Shown here: positions 37,442 to 49,779 of the stretch, piece after piece | How the letters are laid out: every line of letters starts with the position of its first letter | Position numbering within the stretch: position 1 is the first letter of the stretch | Origin: Gonatopus flavifemur | Taxonomy: Eukaryota > Arthropoda > Insecta > Hymenoptera > Dryinidae | Length of the DNA: 64,000 nt | NCBI GenBank assembly: GCA_018340375.1 | Contig: JAFFJZ010000003.1 | Span: forward strand, 6,758,001 to 6,822,000 | Direction: 5' to 3' | The notes under the pieces: model-generated | What the model saw: only the letters and a program-made list of their open reading frames with translations | Databases searched by the model: none | Told to the model about the DNA's origin: nothing | Made by a program: the position numbers and the translations under genes

Positions 37442-37605
37442 AATAAATTTGGAGTTTCCGGAGTGGAGCCGCTTCTTGTATCGGTTGGTTGCCAACGTTT
37501 CGTTTCGCCATCATTGCACCTGGCTTCTTCAGGGTGGTATGTATTCATACACACATATAATGATGGCAAAACGTCGGCAACCACTCCGGAAACTCAAAAT
37601 TTATT
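37442..37605. mobile_element. Inverted-repeat element with conserved GAAACG...GGCAACC core
   Basis: The outer 25 bp (37442-37466, AATAAATTTGGAGTTTCCGG onward) pairs with 37581-37605 with one mismatch. An inner pair, GGTTGCCAACGTTTCG...GCCATCATT (37485-37515) against AATGATGGC...CGTCGGCAACC (37559-37582), is interrupted by a duplicated CGTTT and a 16-base insertion in the left arm. The loop holds CCTGGCTTCTTCAGG. The minus-strand frame across it is an accident of the repeat. It is probably a fragment of a larger repeat family. Confidence 0.65.
37490..37540 (-). ncRNA. Hammerhead-ribozyme-like core (speculative)
   Basis: Minus strand: CTGAAGA (fits the CUGANGA box), one extra A, a GCCA/TGGC stem with a 10-nt loop, then GAA, a 3-bp ACG/CGT stem with an AAA loop, T at the cleavage position, and GG that can pair with the CC before CTGAAGA. 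Box order and spacing are right for a minimal hammerhead such as those known in Penelope-like and related retroelements. Against it: stem I is only 2 bp, and a bulged A separates the CUGANGA box from stem II. It could be inactive or coincidental. Confidence 0.25.
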
Positions 37606-37609
37606 GAAT

Positions 37610-40600
37610 TGAAGTTTCATTTTGTGATTTATCTGGAGAAGCAGCTAAATTTCAAGTATCGAATAAAGGATAACAAATGAATTCAGCTCTATCAGCTGAA
37701 AATCCACCCTTGTGGCCAATAAAGTTGTTGTCGCATTGAAAATTTCGCTATATCGGCAAATTCATTCTGTTGTCCAAGTGGAGTTTTCTCTTCTGTGTAC
37801 TTCGAGTTGCACATGCTTCAAAAAATATTTGCGAAATTGCGCATAAAAATGTACATTCGTGAGTTAACATGTCAAAGAGGAGTTGTTATCGTAATGCAAA
37901 CATGTGCGATCTATATATAATGTATTATTTTCACGGAGTATGAAATTAAATTGCTTGACACAGTGGTTATTATCATTTTTATCGAAGTCCAAGCCAACGT
38001 TCATCGTCGTTTTAAAGTTTTCGATCTGTCGTTTTACGAGGGTGAACGAACGAGCTGTTCTCTCTTCTATACGAAATAGTTACGTGACTGACTCGCATAG
38101 AACGGCTATATGCCTAAGGTTATAAACCCGCGTGTCGAGGTGTATTTACGTGTGTTAGAGGGTGTAGTATAAATTTGATCAGGCGGGAAGGGTGTGAAAA
38201 AACTTAGGATTCTCCAAGTTCCTATAATTATATCGATCCATCATGATTTTCTGAAGTGATGCTGTACAAAATTGACGCAATTCTAAGAAATCCCATAAGT
38301 TTAGAGTTGATTATTCTTCAGTGAAATCATGGGGACATAAAAAGATGAATGCAAGCTTTTGATAAAATTTTCTCTCCTTCGATGATGCATGAAAATTCGT
38401 TGCAGCTCAAATGATTCGTACTCAGTGAGCTTATTACACTGTTAGAAATGTCTTTAAATTTAAATGAAATTTACAATTCTTGGCAATTGAAATACGAATT
38501 TATTTACACGCAACTGAATTTTAAATTTCTGCTACATTATATCATACATTGATATATATTTTCGTAACTGAAATTTGTTCTAATATTTAGCGTTATTTGT
38601 CTGTGAAGAACTAACGCGTCAATTATTCCCAAGCATAAAATTCTCAAGATACACCCACACAATTTTCATAATTCATGCGATCAAGAAAGGAGAAAGAGGT
38701 ACTCCATTTTACAACCAAATCGAATTAACCCGTTTACTTCGTGTAGTATATTCATCGCTAAACGGTATTTTATTTGCCTCTTGGTAACTGCATTAAAAAA
38801 CACACCATTGAGAATTTATCCAGGGCCGCAACAACCTAACGCTGTAAATAGCTGTCATAAGCATCTAACTATCAGTAGCTGAATGAAAGGAAATTAACTG
38901 GAACGCATTTTCTACTTTGTAAGAAAATTTTCAAAATTGTATACATATAATTATATATAATTCTATAAGAATCAAATGAAATTTTCAAAATTCGCTCATT
39001 CAGGCCTCATAATTAAGGGGATGCCCTGGCACCCTTGGACCCCTGTTCTCCTCTGAATTTATCTGAATGAACGTTGATATTCCAAAAACATTTACAAAAG
39101 CATTTCGATATCTAGCACGTCAAGATTATATTTCGTACAAACAGACTCATAGAGCTCCTATCAATTCCTGCGAATCTGATACTTTTTCTAATATACGAAG
39201 AACAAAAGCTCAACACTTTGCCCTATCTCACATTCTCACGATACAATTTCGATAATTCTATACGATCTTATCGAATCCATTGGAGCTATGAAATTTATTT
39301 TTATCGCACCAAATATCTCTATATCCCGAGAAGAGTAAAATTACACAATATCATGAAAACACGTCCAATTATTGTTGATAGCGCAGAAATAGAAGGAGAA
39401 GAAGAAGAAGCTCTCGTGGAGAGAGATGAGCTGTTCTCATGAGACGATCGAATTCTCAGTCCTCATTTCTTAGTAGAATGGAATCGAAGAAACGGGATTA
39501 GTAATGGTGAATGTCAAAAGAAGAAGAGAGAAGAGAGAAGAAGAAGAAAGACTAGAGAATAAAATGGGGGAATAAGATTACTTGAAAATCTCGGAAGGAA
39601 ATTCATTTCGCTTGGACTCCGCTCTTGGGGGTTCGAAAAAAGGCGAACAGAATAAAAAAGAAGATATCAAAGTCATGTTTCAACTTGGCTCGATGGTATT
39701 TCCGATTACCATTGTACGAGATAGATTGATCCGTGTGTTTTTGATCGATGAGTACATTTGGAAATTACTCCAAGAGATGGGATTATACTCGTTGGAATCT
39801 TTGAGTCTGTTCTGTGGCGATCGGATGAAATTTCATAACTTTTGTGGGGGAAGCAAAAGAATGAAATTATTTTCAATCCTCTGAAGGATTTTTTTATGAA
39901 ATATTTAATCTATGATGTAATGACCTATTCAATTAAATTCCAAGTCTACACTTCAATCCGACTAGAAATTCATCTCCTGGATTTGATTAGGTTGATCTCG
40001 ATGCTGCTCAGGTCCTGTCGGGAATCGTCTTGCTTAACCACCTTTTAGAATTATGTCAGGAAGATCTTGTCTCAATCAGAGATGCATAAGAGATTCCAGA
40101 TCTGATTGTCAAGATTCCAAAAAATAAAATTAGATCCAGTAAGTGATCGAAGGGTTACATGAATATATCATTCAGTGGTTAACATTTGCCAAATGTGTTC
40201 ACAAAACGTAACACGAGAAGTGTGAATCTCATTGTATAATAGCTGGGTTTGACACAACATGCGACCAATGTCCAAACATATGTACTGCGGTAATTGCCTT
40301 GAGATGGCAGATTCTCGCGCAAACCGCTGGGAATTCAATGTTCGGCCAGCTCACCTATTGATCGAGAGAAGTCAAGCGGAATATACCAGGTACTGCATCG
40401 GTACTCCCGCTCAAGATTTTCTCTCTACGATCAAGAGTTGAGTGAATAAGTGATTAGAGGATTACTCCACTGAAAGATTGTCACTCAAAAACCTTCAACC
40501 TTTCCAGCATAAATTATTCTAATAAGTCATTACACTATTACGAGGTCCTCAGTTGAAGCTTTGAAAATCCTAGAGTATGATTAGAGTGATTTTTTCGAAA

Positions 40601-42694
40601 GTTGGTCACTTGCTATTCAACGAACAATCGATCACACTGGACCCCCAGTGATTGTTACGATATTCTTTTCCAAGCGATAGACGATTTCCCTAGTACCATC
40701 CGTCATGTATACCAACTATGACGTTAGAAACAGAGCATTCCATTGCTAGACCACCGATCTTCGGTTATCCAGATGGAATGATCAAATCCATTGACTCCAT
40801 TGGAGCGGATCAAATTGTCAATCTAACATTTGTGAAACTACCATCGTGGAATTGACCGACTAACAATGTGGGAATATGGTGAGTGATTTCACTAGAAATC
40901 ACCTGTTTTCAGCCATTGAGGAGCAGTCCAGTAGCACATTATCATTTGTCACCTGAGCAGTTCTAGAAACGACGAGCTAAATACATCTTTTGCGATGATT
41001 TCGATAAACTACTAGAGCTTATGCCACAAAACGTGCTAGACCGTACATTTTGGATTCTTCGTTGCTACAAAAATTGAAGTACAGAGCTACAAGAACTATC
41101 AACAACCAAGAAATTTGTTCATTAACCTCATAAATTGTGTCGCTAACGAGATAATTCCGTTTCTGGATAAACTTATCAGGTTTCTCCTTTGAATATTCAG
41201 AGAAAAATTAGTATCTAAAATCTATATAAAAATTCATCATTTCTTTTATGAAAAACCCGAGACTTTCGTATAATCATGAGAAAAATTTTATGAGTACATG
41301 AAATCTGAATCCTTTTATGAAAGAAATGATTGAATTTCTGTACCGTTTTTACTTCATCGCGTTGACACAGAATTCGTACATGAAGTTAGAATATCGTTTT
41401 TCTTCGTAAAGTCAACAACACTCGAGGGTCTAGTGAAATATTTTTACATGGATTACCGAGAGACAAAAATGTCAGCATATATGTGTGTGATAGATAACGA
41501 ACACTCATCACGGTTCAACGAAAAAATTCTAATGGGTCCATTGCAGTTGATATTTAGACCTTTTTCATAGTTTGTGACAATGAACATCATTTTGTAAACT
41601 TCAAAATTACGTAATTCAGGTGAGGTGTTTATATGAACAGAATAGTATACAATACAATACAACAGAATGTATATAATACATATCAATGCGTCAACATCAG
41701 GTGATTTGCACAAGAAATCTAGGATCTAGCGGAAAATACTCATTGTCGAGAGTTTTATAAGAAAAAACAGTATGCAGCCTTTACTTTTACCGATATTACA
41801 TGGAAAAAAACGAAATACCTGTCATAGATACTCAGATAGGTGATTTCAAACCATTCAATCTACCGCGATTCTTCCATGAATCTCAATAACAGAGATTTTC
41901 AGATTGGTTGAAAGTGAAACCAGCAGTTCTCGACTCAAGCGGAGGTTATGCTACAACGGTATTACTCAGTAATAAGAAATTCGTTCTAACGGTAAGATCT
42001 GGTGAAACAACCATAACACTTTGGGTCTAACGAAAATTAATACTTCCACTAATTGTAAATATATGACTCCCGGGAATACGGGCTTTATTCGGTATTTAGA
42101 ACTTTGCTCTAGTAGAAATAATCAGGTGAAATGACCGTAATCCGGTGGTTCTGACGGTATCAGATGGGGAGTCGTCAAAGGATAGTTTTTAATAGAATTA
42201 TAGGATCTGTCGAGTGTTCTTTTATCCTTCTTGGCTTGAAGATTGTCCACACCCTTTCTCAACTACCTTCCACTTTTGAAAATTGTAGAACCAATTTCCT
42301 CCACCTTCTCTAACCAACGCACCAGAATATCGCGGTAGAACCTGTAAAGACTGCGGTCCATCAAAAGAAAATTGTGACTACAAGGTATCGAACACACGGT
42401 GGAGGTATTTTCTTTCACCTATTAGCCAATCAAGAGGTATAACCGAGCCGGAAAGCCGCAAGACAGTAAAGTATCAAACTGTGCCGTCAAACAAATCACA
42501 AAATCTATCAGAATCAACGAAAACTTCACATCCCTATTGTGAAATCCCAATCAATACAGATAAAACTTCATCGATCCTGTTTCAAATACATATATTAAGG
42601 GGAGAAATCCCTCTGGACGACTGTTTTTTCAATAATTTTTCATGGAAAACTGAAAGCATTTATTGAAATTCAGGCAAATACATGGTATTATTGA
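37610..42694. other. AT-rich region, no recognised gene
   Basis: There are no recognisable domains. The patch 40250-40440 (+) is slightly GC-richer with an open 60-codon frame, and 40640-40880 contains a fragmentary frame ending beside a GTGAGT. Neither could be tied to a family. GAA-rich runs lie at 39397-39412 and 39520-39552. Confidence 0.45.
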
Positions 42695-42958
42695 CATTAT
42701 CTGTAATCAAAAGGAAGACATTTTTTCATTAAAATATGTTGGCGTGCTTTGCATGAAATTTAATTTGCCAATTAGGTGAAAAAAAGTGAAAAATAAAAAT
42801 TAGAGACCAAAAAAACGAAAAACATCATTTTTTTTTGTTCATAAACAAATTGTCAAGGACAATATTTATTGTGAAAATTATATTGAACTTTTAGGTTCAT
42901 GCAAAGCGTGCCAACAGATTTTAATGGGAAACATAGTCCCTTTTGATTACAGATAATT
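42695..42958. mobile_element. TIR element of about 264 bp
   Basis: ATTATCTGTAATCAAAAGG (42696-42714) is perfectly inverted at 42939-42957. The arms extend about 70 bp through TTGGCGTGCTTTGCATGAA on the left and TTCATGCAAAGCGTGCCAA on the right, with mismatches between. The AT-rich interior has no coding capacity. Target duplication not resolved. Confidence 0.8.
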
Positions 42959-43025
42959 TCCTGGACCTGGACATTGCACGGCGCAAACTCGAGGCGTCAA
43001 CTTTGAAGGACTGCAGAGCCACCAT
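42921..43025 (-). CDS. Short GC-rich frame with good start context, hypothetical
   Basis: The minus-strand ATG has the context AACAAAATGG and reads MVALQSFKVDASSLRRAMSR before running into the TIR of the adjacent element. The GC-rich part is about 42957-43025. The plus strand of the same patch is also open (DLDIARRKLEASTLKDCRA), preceded by a good acceptor, TTTTGATTACAG. Only one strand can be right, if either. The abrupt GC-rich patch suggests exonic or selected sequence, but no family is recognised. Confidence 0.18.
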   Translation of the reverse strand: MVALQSFKVDASSLRRAMSRSRKLSVIKRDYVSH

Positions 43026-43471
43026 TTTGTTTTTTCCTTTCACTTCAAAACAATTGTATCAAAACTTCGTAATGTCAATAATATCATGTACTGTTGAGAA
43101 TTTCAATAAATGCTTTCAGTTTTCCATAAAAAATTATTGAAAAAGTTCTCAGTTTTAGCTGTTTTGATGGGATTTTATGAAGGAAATTTCGGGTACCAGA
43201 TGAAATCAAACCTCATAAGTCTTATAAAATCCTATAAGATCTCATAGATGCTGTTTCAAATACACCTCATGGAAACTGATGAAATTGAATCGAAACCCAT
43301 AAACTCGACCTATGCAGTTTTATGGGATCTTTATCACAGATGTCGAATTCTGTGCTCGTACCTCGTCTTATATCCGGGTGAATGTGTTCCTAATTGCTGT
43401 GCACGAAGCAGCGACACACAACGCCTGGTGTCTAGCAGTGGAACTTGACAGTGATATGTTGCCTTCATGGT

Positions 43472-43570
43472 AAACACTTCATATTAATTAAAATATCGCT
43501 CTGTACAGTACTTTTACTTGAATCAGAGAAGCGCTGTACACAGCAATATTTCAATTGATATGAAGTGTTT
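43472..43570. mobile_element. 99-bp hairpin element related to 22643-22803
   Basis: AAACACTTCATATTAATTAA on the left is inverted as TTCAATTGATATGAAGTGTTT at the right end, and the arms meet around an ACTTGAATCA loop. The inner arm AAAATATCGCTCTGTACAG matches the core of the 22.64-kb hairpin (AAAATCTCGCTCTATACAG) with two differences, so both descend from one family with different outer arms or extents. Confidence 0.7.
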
Positions 43571-43731
43571 GACAGTAGTTTGTCATAAACGATTTGCCTG
43601 TTGCTACGCCGTTACCCGTTCGTGGCGCGACAACAAGATGTCAACAATTGCACTATTTTGCATGTTTTCTCACGTTTATCGTCGCGGTAAGAACTTTAAA
43701 ATGTGCTAAAAAGAGTTCATTCGAAACTCAC

Positions 43732-43783
43732 CAAATGTGACGGAAGAAAAGATTTGGGTAGATTTTTCAAATCCATAACTCAC
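43732..43783 (-). CDS. Candidate 52-bp internal exon
   Basis: On the minus strand a strong acceptor (TTTTTGTTTGTTTCAG) is followed by a 52-bp open segment reading VSYGFEKSTQIFSSVTF, and then a consensus donor GTGAGT. One frame is open through it; it exits with one base of the next codon. Both splice sites are better than average for this window, but base composition is not distinctive and no homologue is recognised. It cannot join directly in frame to the 19336 exon in its preferred frame, so other exons would lie between. Confidence 0.28.
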
Positions 43784-43799
43784 CTGAAACAAACAAAAA

Positions 43800-46030
43800 T
43801 ACATTGAATTAATCCCTCGATATTCAAAAATTCGAATGATAAGTATTTGTGAAGACTCAAAGAAGAAAGTTAGGGTCATATCATGTGATTGCATTAGAGA
43901 ATGAGAATACAATGCTACTCGGAATGTGAGAGTGAATATAAGAATAGGAAATTTGATTATGTAAGAACAGTGAAACAAAAAATCCTCGTTTTACGAGTTC
44001 AAATAAACACTATTACTTGAAATCAATCTTATTTTATAAAGGTATGGCAGTTCAATAATGATTACAATCTTCCTTGGGATTTCAGGTTTAATATAAACAG
44101 ATAGAAATTAATTAATCAATCTTGTCTCGTTCACTAAATAGACTAAATTTCGAAATTATCAATAGCGATATTGATCACTTAATTGAGGATTAAAAATAGT
44201 CTCGTTTATGGAGTAGTCTATCTTTTCACACAAGAAAAAAATATGTACACATTACGAAGCATTTTATGTTAGTCGTATTGACTGCACGTTCATTGAATGA
44301 AAAATTGGATATCAGTTTCAAAATAAGAGATACGATCCCCACAATTTTTCATTATTAACGATTTTCAAGTAAAGATTATTATCAATGAGTACCCTCCAGT
44401 CTTTTATCCTTGTTATCTTCTCCCTTTTTCAGTATTGACGCAATGATTTTATCTTCCACTTCTTGGGTATCTTCAATCTTCTTCACGGTACTTTACTTCG
44501 TATCTTTCAAATCCTTTTTTCAATTTTCTTTCCTTCACACTATCGCACTTCATCTTGTTTTTCATATATTCTCATTTCCTCCACTTTTCACGTTGACTAT
44601 TCGTCCAGTCAAGTATATGTATCTCAAGAAAAACTCATGAATCTCTATTCAACAACACTCCCAAATCTATTTGATATAAATGATAAATATTCATCCTCTT
44701 CTTCATGTAACTGACTTGAATCGTCAACTATTATAATCCTAAGAACAAAGAGTATCAAAATATCTATCTTCATGTGCTTGGAATTTAAACGTTCTTACCA
44801 TTACATGAATTATTCTAGGAATTCTTCAAGTTATTACGTAGCCTTACCAGAGCCTACACCGAAGAAGAAAATGATTTATTCGATTGTTAGTTGTAAAAAT
44901 CAGTTCCGTGTGATGAAAGAATAGAAGCCAGTAATAAGAGCTGTAGTAAAAGCAACTTCAAATTATATAGTAACAGCAACTAAAATCAGATAAATCAAAT
45001 TTGGATTCAGTTGTGCCAACACTCGTTTTAATTATGGAGCTGAAACTGGCAGCCGTGGAGCTAGGATCCGATTGTCATAACTTTTTACATGAACAGTTTC
45101 TTAAGGATTTAAGCATTTGAAACGTTTACTGGAACGCTACTCGATCGATTTCTAATATCAACGAAGCTTCAACAAGATTTAATCAAGAATTACAACAATC
45201 GTCTGCTAGATTTCTATCAACTCTATCTAGTGGCTGGAACCAATTTGAAGTAAGGGTAACTAATTATTTCTTCCTATGGTAATGAATCAGGAGCAATCCT
45301 AGACCATGAAGACAGATATAGCACTCAAAGATGGGTATGAAAAACATCCCATACACCACCCTGAAACCTCGTTGAATCTACGTTCCATGATTGGAAGAAC
45401 CGTATTGACTTTTTGAATCCATTTTTTGTTATAATACCGCTAATCCATCTTTTTTTTTTGTTCTTTATGGTTGTAGTTGTGCGGCTAGGATAGCGGTTGA
45501 GCTGAGTGAGCTATGTTAGGTGAATCATTGCTCGAACATTCCTACACACCACGTACAACTTTTTCGTTCTTCCTGCAACGACGAGATTTTCCACGAAGAA
45601 GATATACGCGGACAAATCGTGTGGGAAGGGAGCGGGAAAAATACGAGGCAAGCGTAACAGACAAGAATATGTAGTTGCGCGAAAAAGAAAAGACAAAATT
45701 TATATACATATATACACATTTGCAGTGCACTAAAAGTACAAGAAAAAGACAAGGTACGGCAAGGCTACGGTGATGGCGATTGAACTATGAGTTTATATAT
45801 ATATATATATATATACATACAGCCATCAAGATAAATGTTTCTTCTTCTCTTTTTCATCCCCCGCTGTTTTTCTTCTCTCAGACTCTTGTCGAACTATTTG
45901 CTCCGTAAAACACGAATACAGACCTGACCTACGTTTAATCATCTCTCAAACTTTCAAAAATGACAATGAATTCCGTACGTTGACAAGAATTCTTATTCAT
46001 ATACAAGACAAATGTTTCTAAGCAGAGATT
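43800..46030. other. AT-rich region, no recognised gene
   Basis: Short frames only. The segment 45010-45260 (+) has a protein-like but interrupted frame (SNINEASTRFNQELQQSSA) and might be decayed coding DNA. A (TA)n microsatellite is listed separately. Confidence 0.45.
45794..45814. repeat. (TA)n microsatellite
   Basis: About ten TA units ending in CATACATA-like sequence. Confidence 0.9.
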
Positions 46031-46297
46031 CCCTAGTAGGAATTTGATCAAGCGGTCCCTATTTTTCAAAATCCAGAAACTGTGAATAAGGAAAATCTTA
46101 TTAGCCCCTTACAAGGGACGTATCTGATTTTCCTTCAAATAGGGTTGTAACGTAGGGGTACAATAGGGTTCGGATGAGATTCACATAAAATCGAACGGAA
46201 TAGAGAAAACCGTAGCGAAACCTGATGAGGACCTGTTGAGAAATCAGGCATGCCTCGTCAGACCCTAGTATTTTCCCATCAAAAATTTCTACTAGGG
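46031..46297. mobile_element. TIR element, CCCTAGTAG ends (267 bp)
   Basis: CCCTAGTAGGAATTT at the left and AAATTTCTACTAGGG at the right are inverted repeats of about 15 bp with one mismatch. The interior is less AT-rich than the flanks and has GGGGTACAATAGGGTT-type words, but no gene. The end sequence resembles those at 60021-60167 (CCCTGGTGGAAAT) and 56403 (CCCTGGTAGAAAT). Confidence 0.8.
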
Positions 46298-49200
46298 TTA
46301 ATATGTGATGACACTTCCACTTACACTCAGAATCATTTTCTTCAATTGCAATAACTAATTTCTTGGGTATTCCAACTGGAATGCTGCACTTGTCTTGGTT
46401 TTGTCAATTCAATTAATGCTTAATAATTGTTCTAAATTGTGTGTATTCTTATACTGTAGAAGAATACATATCAAAGTTAAAGAACTTCTGGAATGACTTG
46501 TGGAAATACAATAAATTCGACATGGGTGGTCACGGGAATCCTCTTATCGTCAGATATCCGCTTGTTTCTTTCACCGTAAGAAAAATTCAATCGTCAATCG
46601 TCGTCGATTGCTATATAAAATTCCAAGAAACGAATCTTCTTCCGTATCAAAGAAACATCTTCCTCTTGGATATTCTGTGATGAAAGACTTGACTTTGCAC
46701 AAGAGAATATATAAACAGAGTGCTGATATTGTGCTGATATTTATCGGTTAATGGCACTGATATTTCGTAATTGGGCTCCAAATATACAAATTATACGATA
46801 TCGTATACAGATAAAATGTATCTTGCAGAATATTTTCATGAGATACAGCATATTTTGATATCGAGGAAAAAAGTAAAAGGATGGAGAACGTGGAAACGAC
46901 ATTTATCGTTAGCAATAACAATTTGGCATTCGATGGGTCAATCGTTTATTCAAGTAATCATCCCAACGATACTCCATGAAGTATAAATGGAATGTCTTGA
47001 GTGGTAAAGAGAAATATACTTCATGTGAAGTAGGTATAACATAGTTTGGCACTGCTGAGCTTTTGCAGTGCATCCTTGTGACTTGAAGCGAAAGTGGTTT
47101 GCAAAGGTCAATAGACCATAAATGCCAACGAACGTAGAGATTCGAACATAGTTTCTCATTTATCGAATGTACCGGGTGTGTTACATCGACGACACACACG
47201 TGCATGAAATTGTGGTTGATAAAATATTGAAATAAAAGGGACCACATTTTCCCATATCCTCGTATTACGTATTAAATCAGATCCATTACGCGTATCATTC
47301 TCTCTGTAAATACATGACTTGTTTATACGGAATATTATGAATCAAATTTGAAGAATAGAATTGGTTTGAGTTCTACGGAACATAACTGCAGATTGATTTT
47401 CTGAATTTCTATCAATTGCCGATACATCAAACGTATATGGTCATTGAGGCACGATCTTCATTTCCTTTCCACGTTCGATCGGTCACTGCGATATGCAAAT
47501 ATTTCTCAATGGAACGTATGGGGCGATGTGTACGTAACTACAGGAATCACGAAGGAATGCCGAATGAGTAATTAACTAACACGAAACGTTCTGTCCGTAC
47601 CGACTCAAACGAATTTTCAGTATCGTATAGTATTAGATTCTTGGTACCGTTGTCGCGTGGGTTCATAATCATCTCCCATAAAAGGGCATTACAAAATTTA
47701 TGAATTATAGACGGGGCATAGTATGAATTACATTCAAACTAACGTTATCGCTTGGTAGTTAAAATTCAGCCTAGCTTTGTCCGTATCATATATCAATTCA
47801 CCGCGTCGGTGATGAATTCCTACACACTGTTGCATATTTTTTGAAATTTATTAACTTCTTCAATCACATTTGTGACTGAAATTTCGAATTCTTGGTATTT
47901 GAATTCAAAATCCATTTGAATAACTGACATTTTTTACACATGTACCTTAAATTTTCAGTTATGTGATTGGAAATTGCTTCCATTTTCGCAGAAGAAAATT
48001 TTATAGCCATTTTTTATTCAAAAACTTTTGTTTCCATTCTGGCATTTATTCTATCTTCAAGTGCACTTCAATTCTAATTCATCGGAAATTTATCTTTCAT
48101 CGATTTTCAACATTTTTCTTCCGAAGCAAATCAATTCCTCCCTCCTCACGCTTTTGTCGATTTTTTGTTAGAATTTTCAATACATTGAAAGTTGTATAAA
48201 CCAAATACACGTTACGAGCGCGTAAATTTCCGTGTTGAATGAATATTTGAAAATCTTCAGAAGCGAAGGAGAAATTTTCCCGCTCTGTATTTGTTTCTTT
48301 AGATGTGAGTTGATATCTTCATCTCAAAAAAATCTTGCACAGAATGGATTTTGCGGAGGAGAATTAATACGTACGTATCGATCTAAGTGTAAATCAAGCC
48401 GATTCGTTCCTATCTTCATCTACAAATTCTCGGTCTGTTTGCTCTGATTCCGATCTTGTTCCTGATTTCTCTTGATATATCGAGTAGATGGTATGATAAA
48501 CGTATTTGCAGTTAACAATTTATTGGTAAGGATATTTGATCGATTCCAGTGATTTTCATCTAACGTAACACGATAGGCTTTGAGAAAATAGGTTGAATGG
48601 CAATGTTTCGACTACTCTCAAAGTACAAGGAATTCAAAATAACAAACGGATAGTTCAGTTACACGATTGAGTGCTTGAGAATTCTCATGTAAATTGTTTC
48701 GTATGCGAAGAGAATTGCCTTCTTTTTGAAGGAGAAAAGCTATTGATGATAGTTCAACAACAAAATTACCAGAATCCCAGAGTTTGAGGAAATATATGGG
48801 GATCAAGAATTTCACTGACAATATTGAAAGAATCTGATGGGGAGGTTGGAATTCTACGATTACTTAGGGTGAAAAATAACTCGATCAGGTTTCATTTTTA
48901 TATTCGGGTATTGTTTCAGTTCAAGAGAAATTTCAAACCTAAATTTCAACCGAAACAATATTTTCTTGATTCAAAGCAAATCTATTTGTTACAACTCTCT
49001 TCTCTGTGTGTACAACAAATGAAAAAAAAAAGCAATAAACGGCGATAGAAACATATTCATTCGAATTCATTTGAAACAATAAAACCATAATAATTATGAA
49101 CTCGAAATATACGACAAAGAAATAATTTGATTATAAAAATTATTGCAAAAACGATGATTTTATCATCATTTTCGGAGCAGAATTTTTTCAACACAACCCT

Positions 49201-49660
49201 TCCAACGACGAAATGTTTCCACGAAACGATGGTTCATGAAATTACAAATGATTGCCAATAACGAAATTAAAAACAAAACCTCCTGGTTCCTTGGTTCTTC
49301 ATTCCACGTAAGGTCACCTGCAGTGAATAACGCAATATTTACGAGGTAGTCGTAACGGCCAAATGGTAAACTCGTTTAAGGACTCATCACGTATAGCTGC
49401 ACAACCATTCGGAAATTGTATAACGAGTGCCATTATGGCTTTTTCTTTGATAAAACCATCATTTTTACTTCTATCGTTTAGTCGAAGAGGACAGAACCCT
49501 TTCTCATTTATTTGAAATAATACAATAAAGAATTACAATTCTCGACTGAAATTGCTCTTTTTTCATCTCCTCGTTATATTTCAATCTTCTCCTGCAAGAT
49601 TCGGCAAAAAAAGGAGATACAACATAATTCTTTACCAGAAAAAAAACAACGAAATAACGC
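46298..49660. other. AT-rich region, no recognised gene
   Basis: No recognisable coding region or long repeat. A perfect 11-bp tandem duplicate (GTGCTGATATT twice, 46720-46741) has a third, diverged copy 12 bp downstream. Confidence 0.5.
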
Positions 49661-49664
49661 TTAC

Positions 49665-49742
49665 CATTCGAAGAAATTCCACAGGCAGGCAAACATGTTG
49701 TATCCGACGTGGCGTTTCGTATTTTGCAGAGAACGAAGACAT
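49665..49742 (-). CDS. Candidate first coding exon, 26 codons
   Basis: Minus strand: ATG opens MSSFSAKYETPRRIQHVCLP and continues VEFLRM, ending exactly at AATG|GTAAGC, a near-consensus donor. It counts about 45% G+C, above the local background. Bases before the ATG (GCGCGA) are not an ideal start context. There is no acceptor upstream, so it would have to be a first or 5'-UTR-bearing exon. No signal peptide or known N-terminus is recognised. The antisense strand is also open, which reduces confidence. Confidence 0.28.
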
Positions 49743-49779
49743 TCGCGCACACATATAATTTCAATAAATAACAATCCAA

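Noticed and set aside
42957..43020. Plus-strand DLDIARRKLEAS peptide as a BAR-domain exon
   Set aside because: The resemblance to BAR helices is limited to a generic charged pattern. No donor follows in a sensible place, and the opposite strand is just as open.
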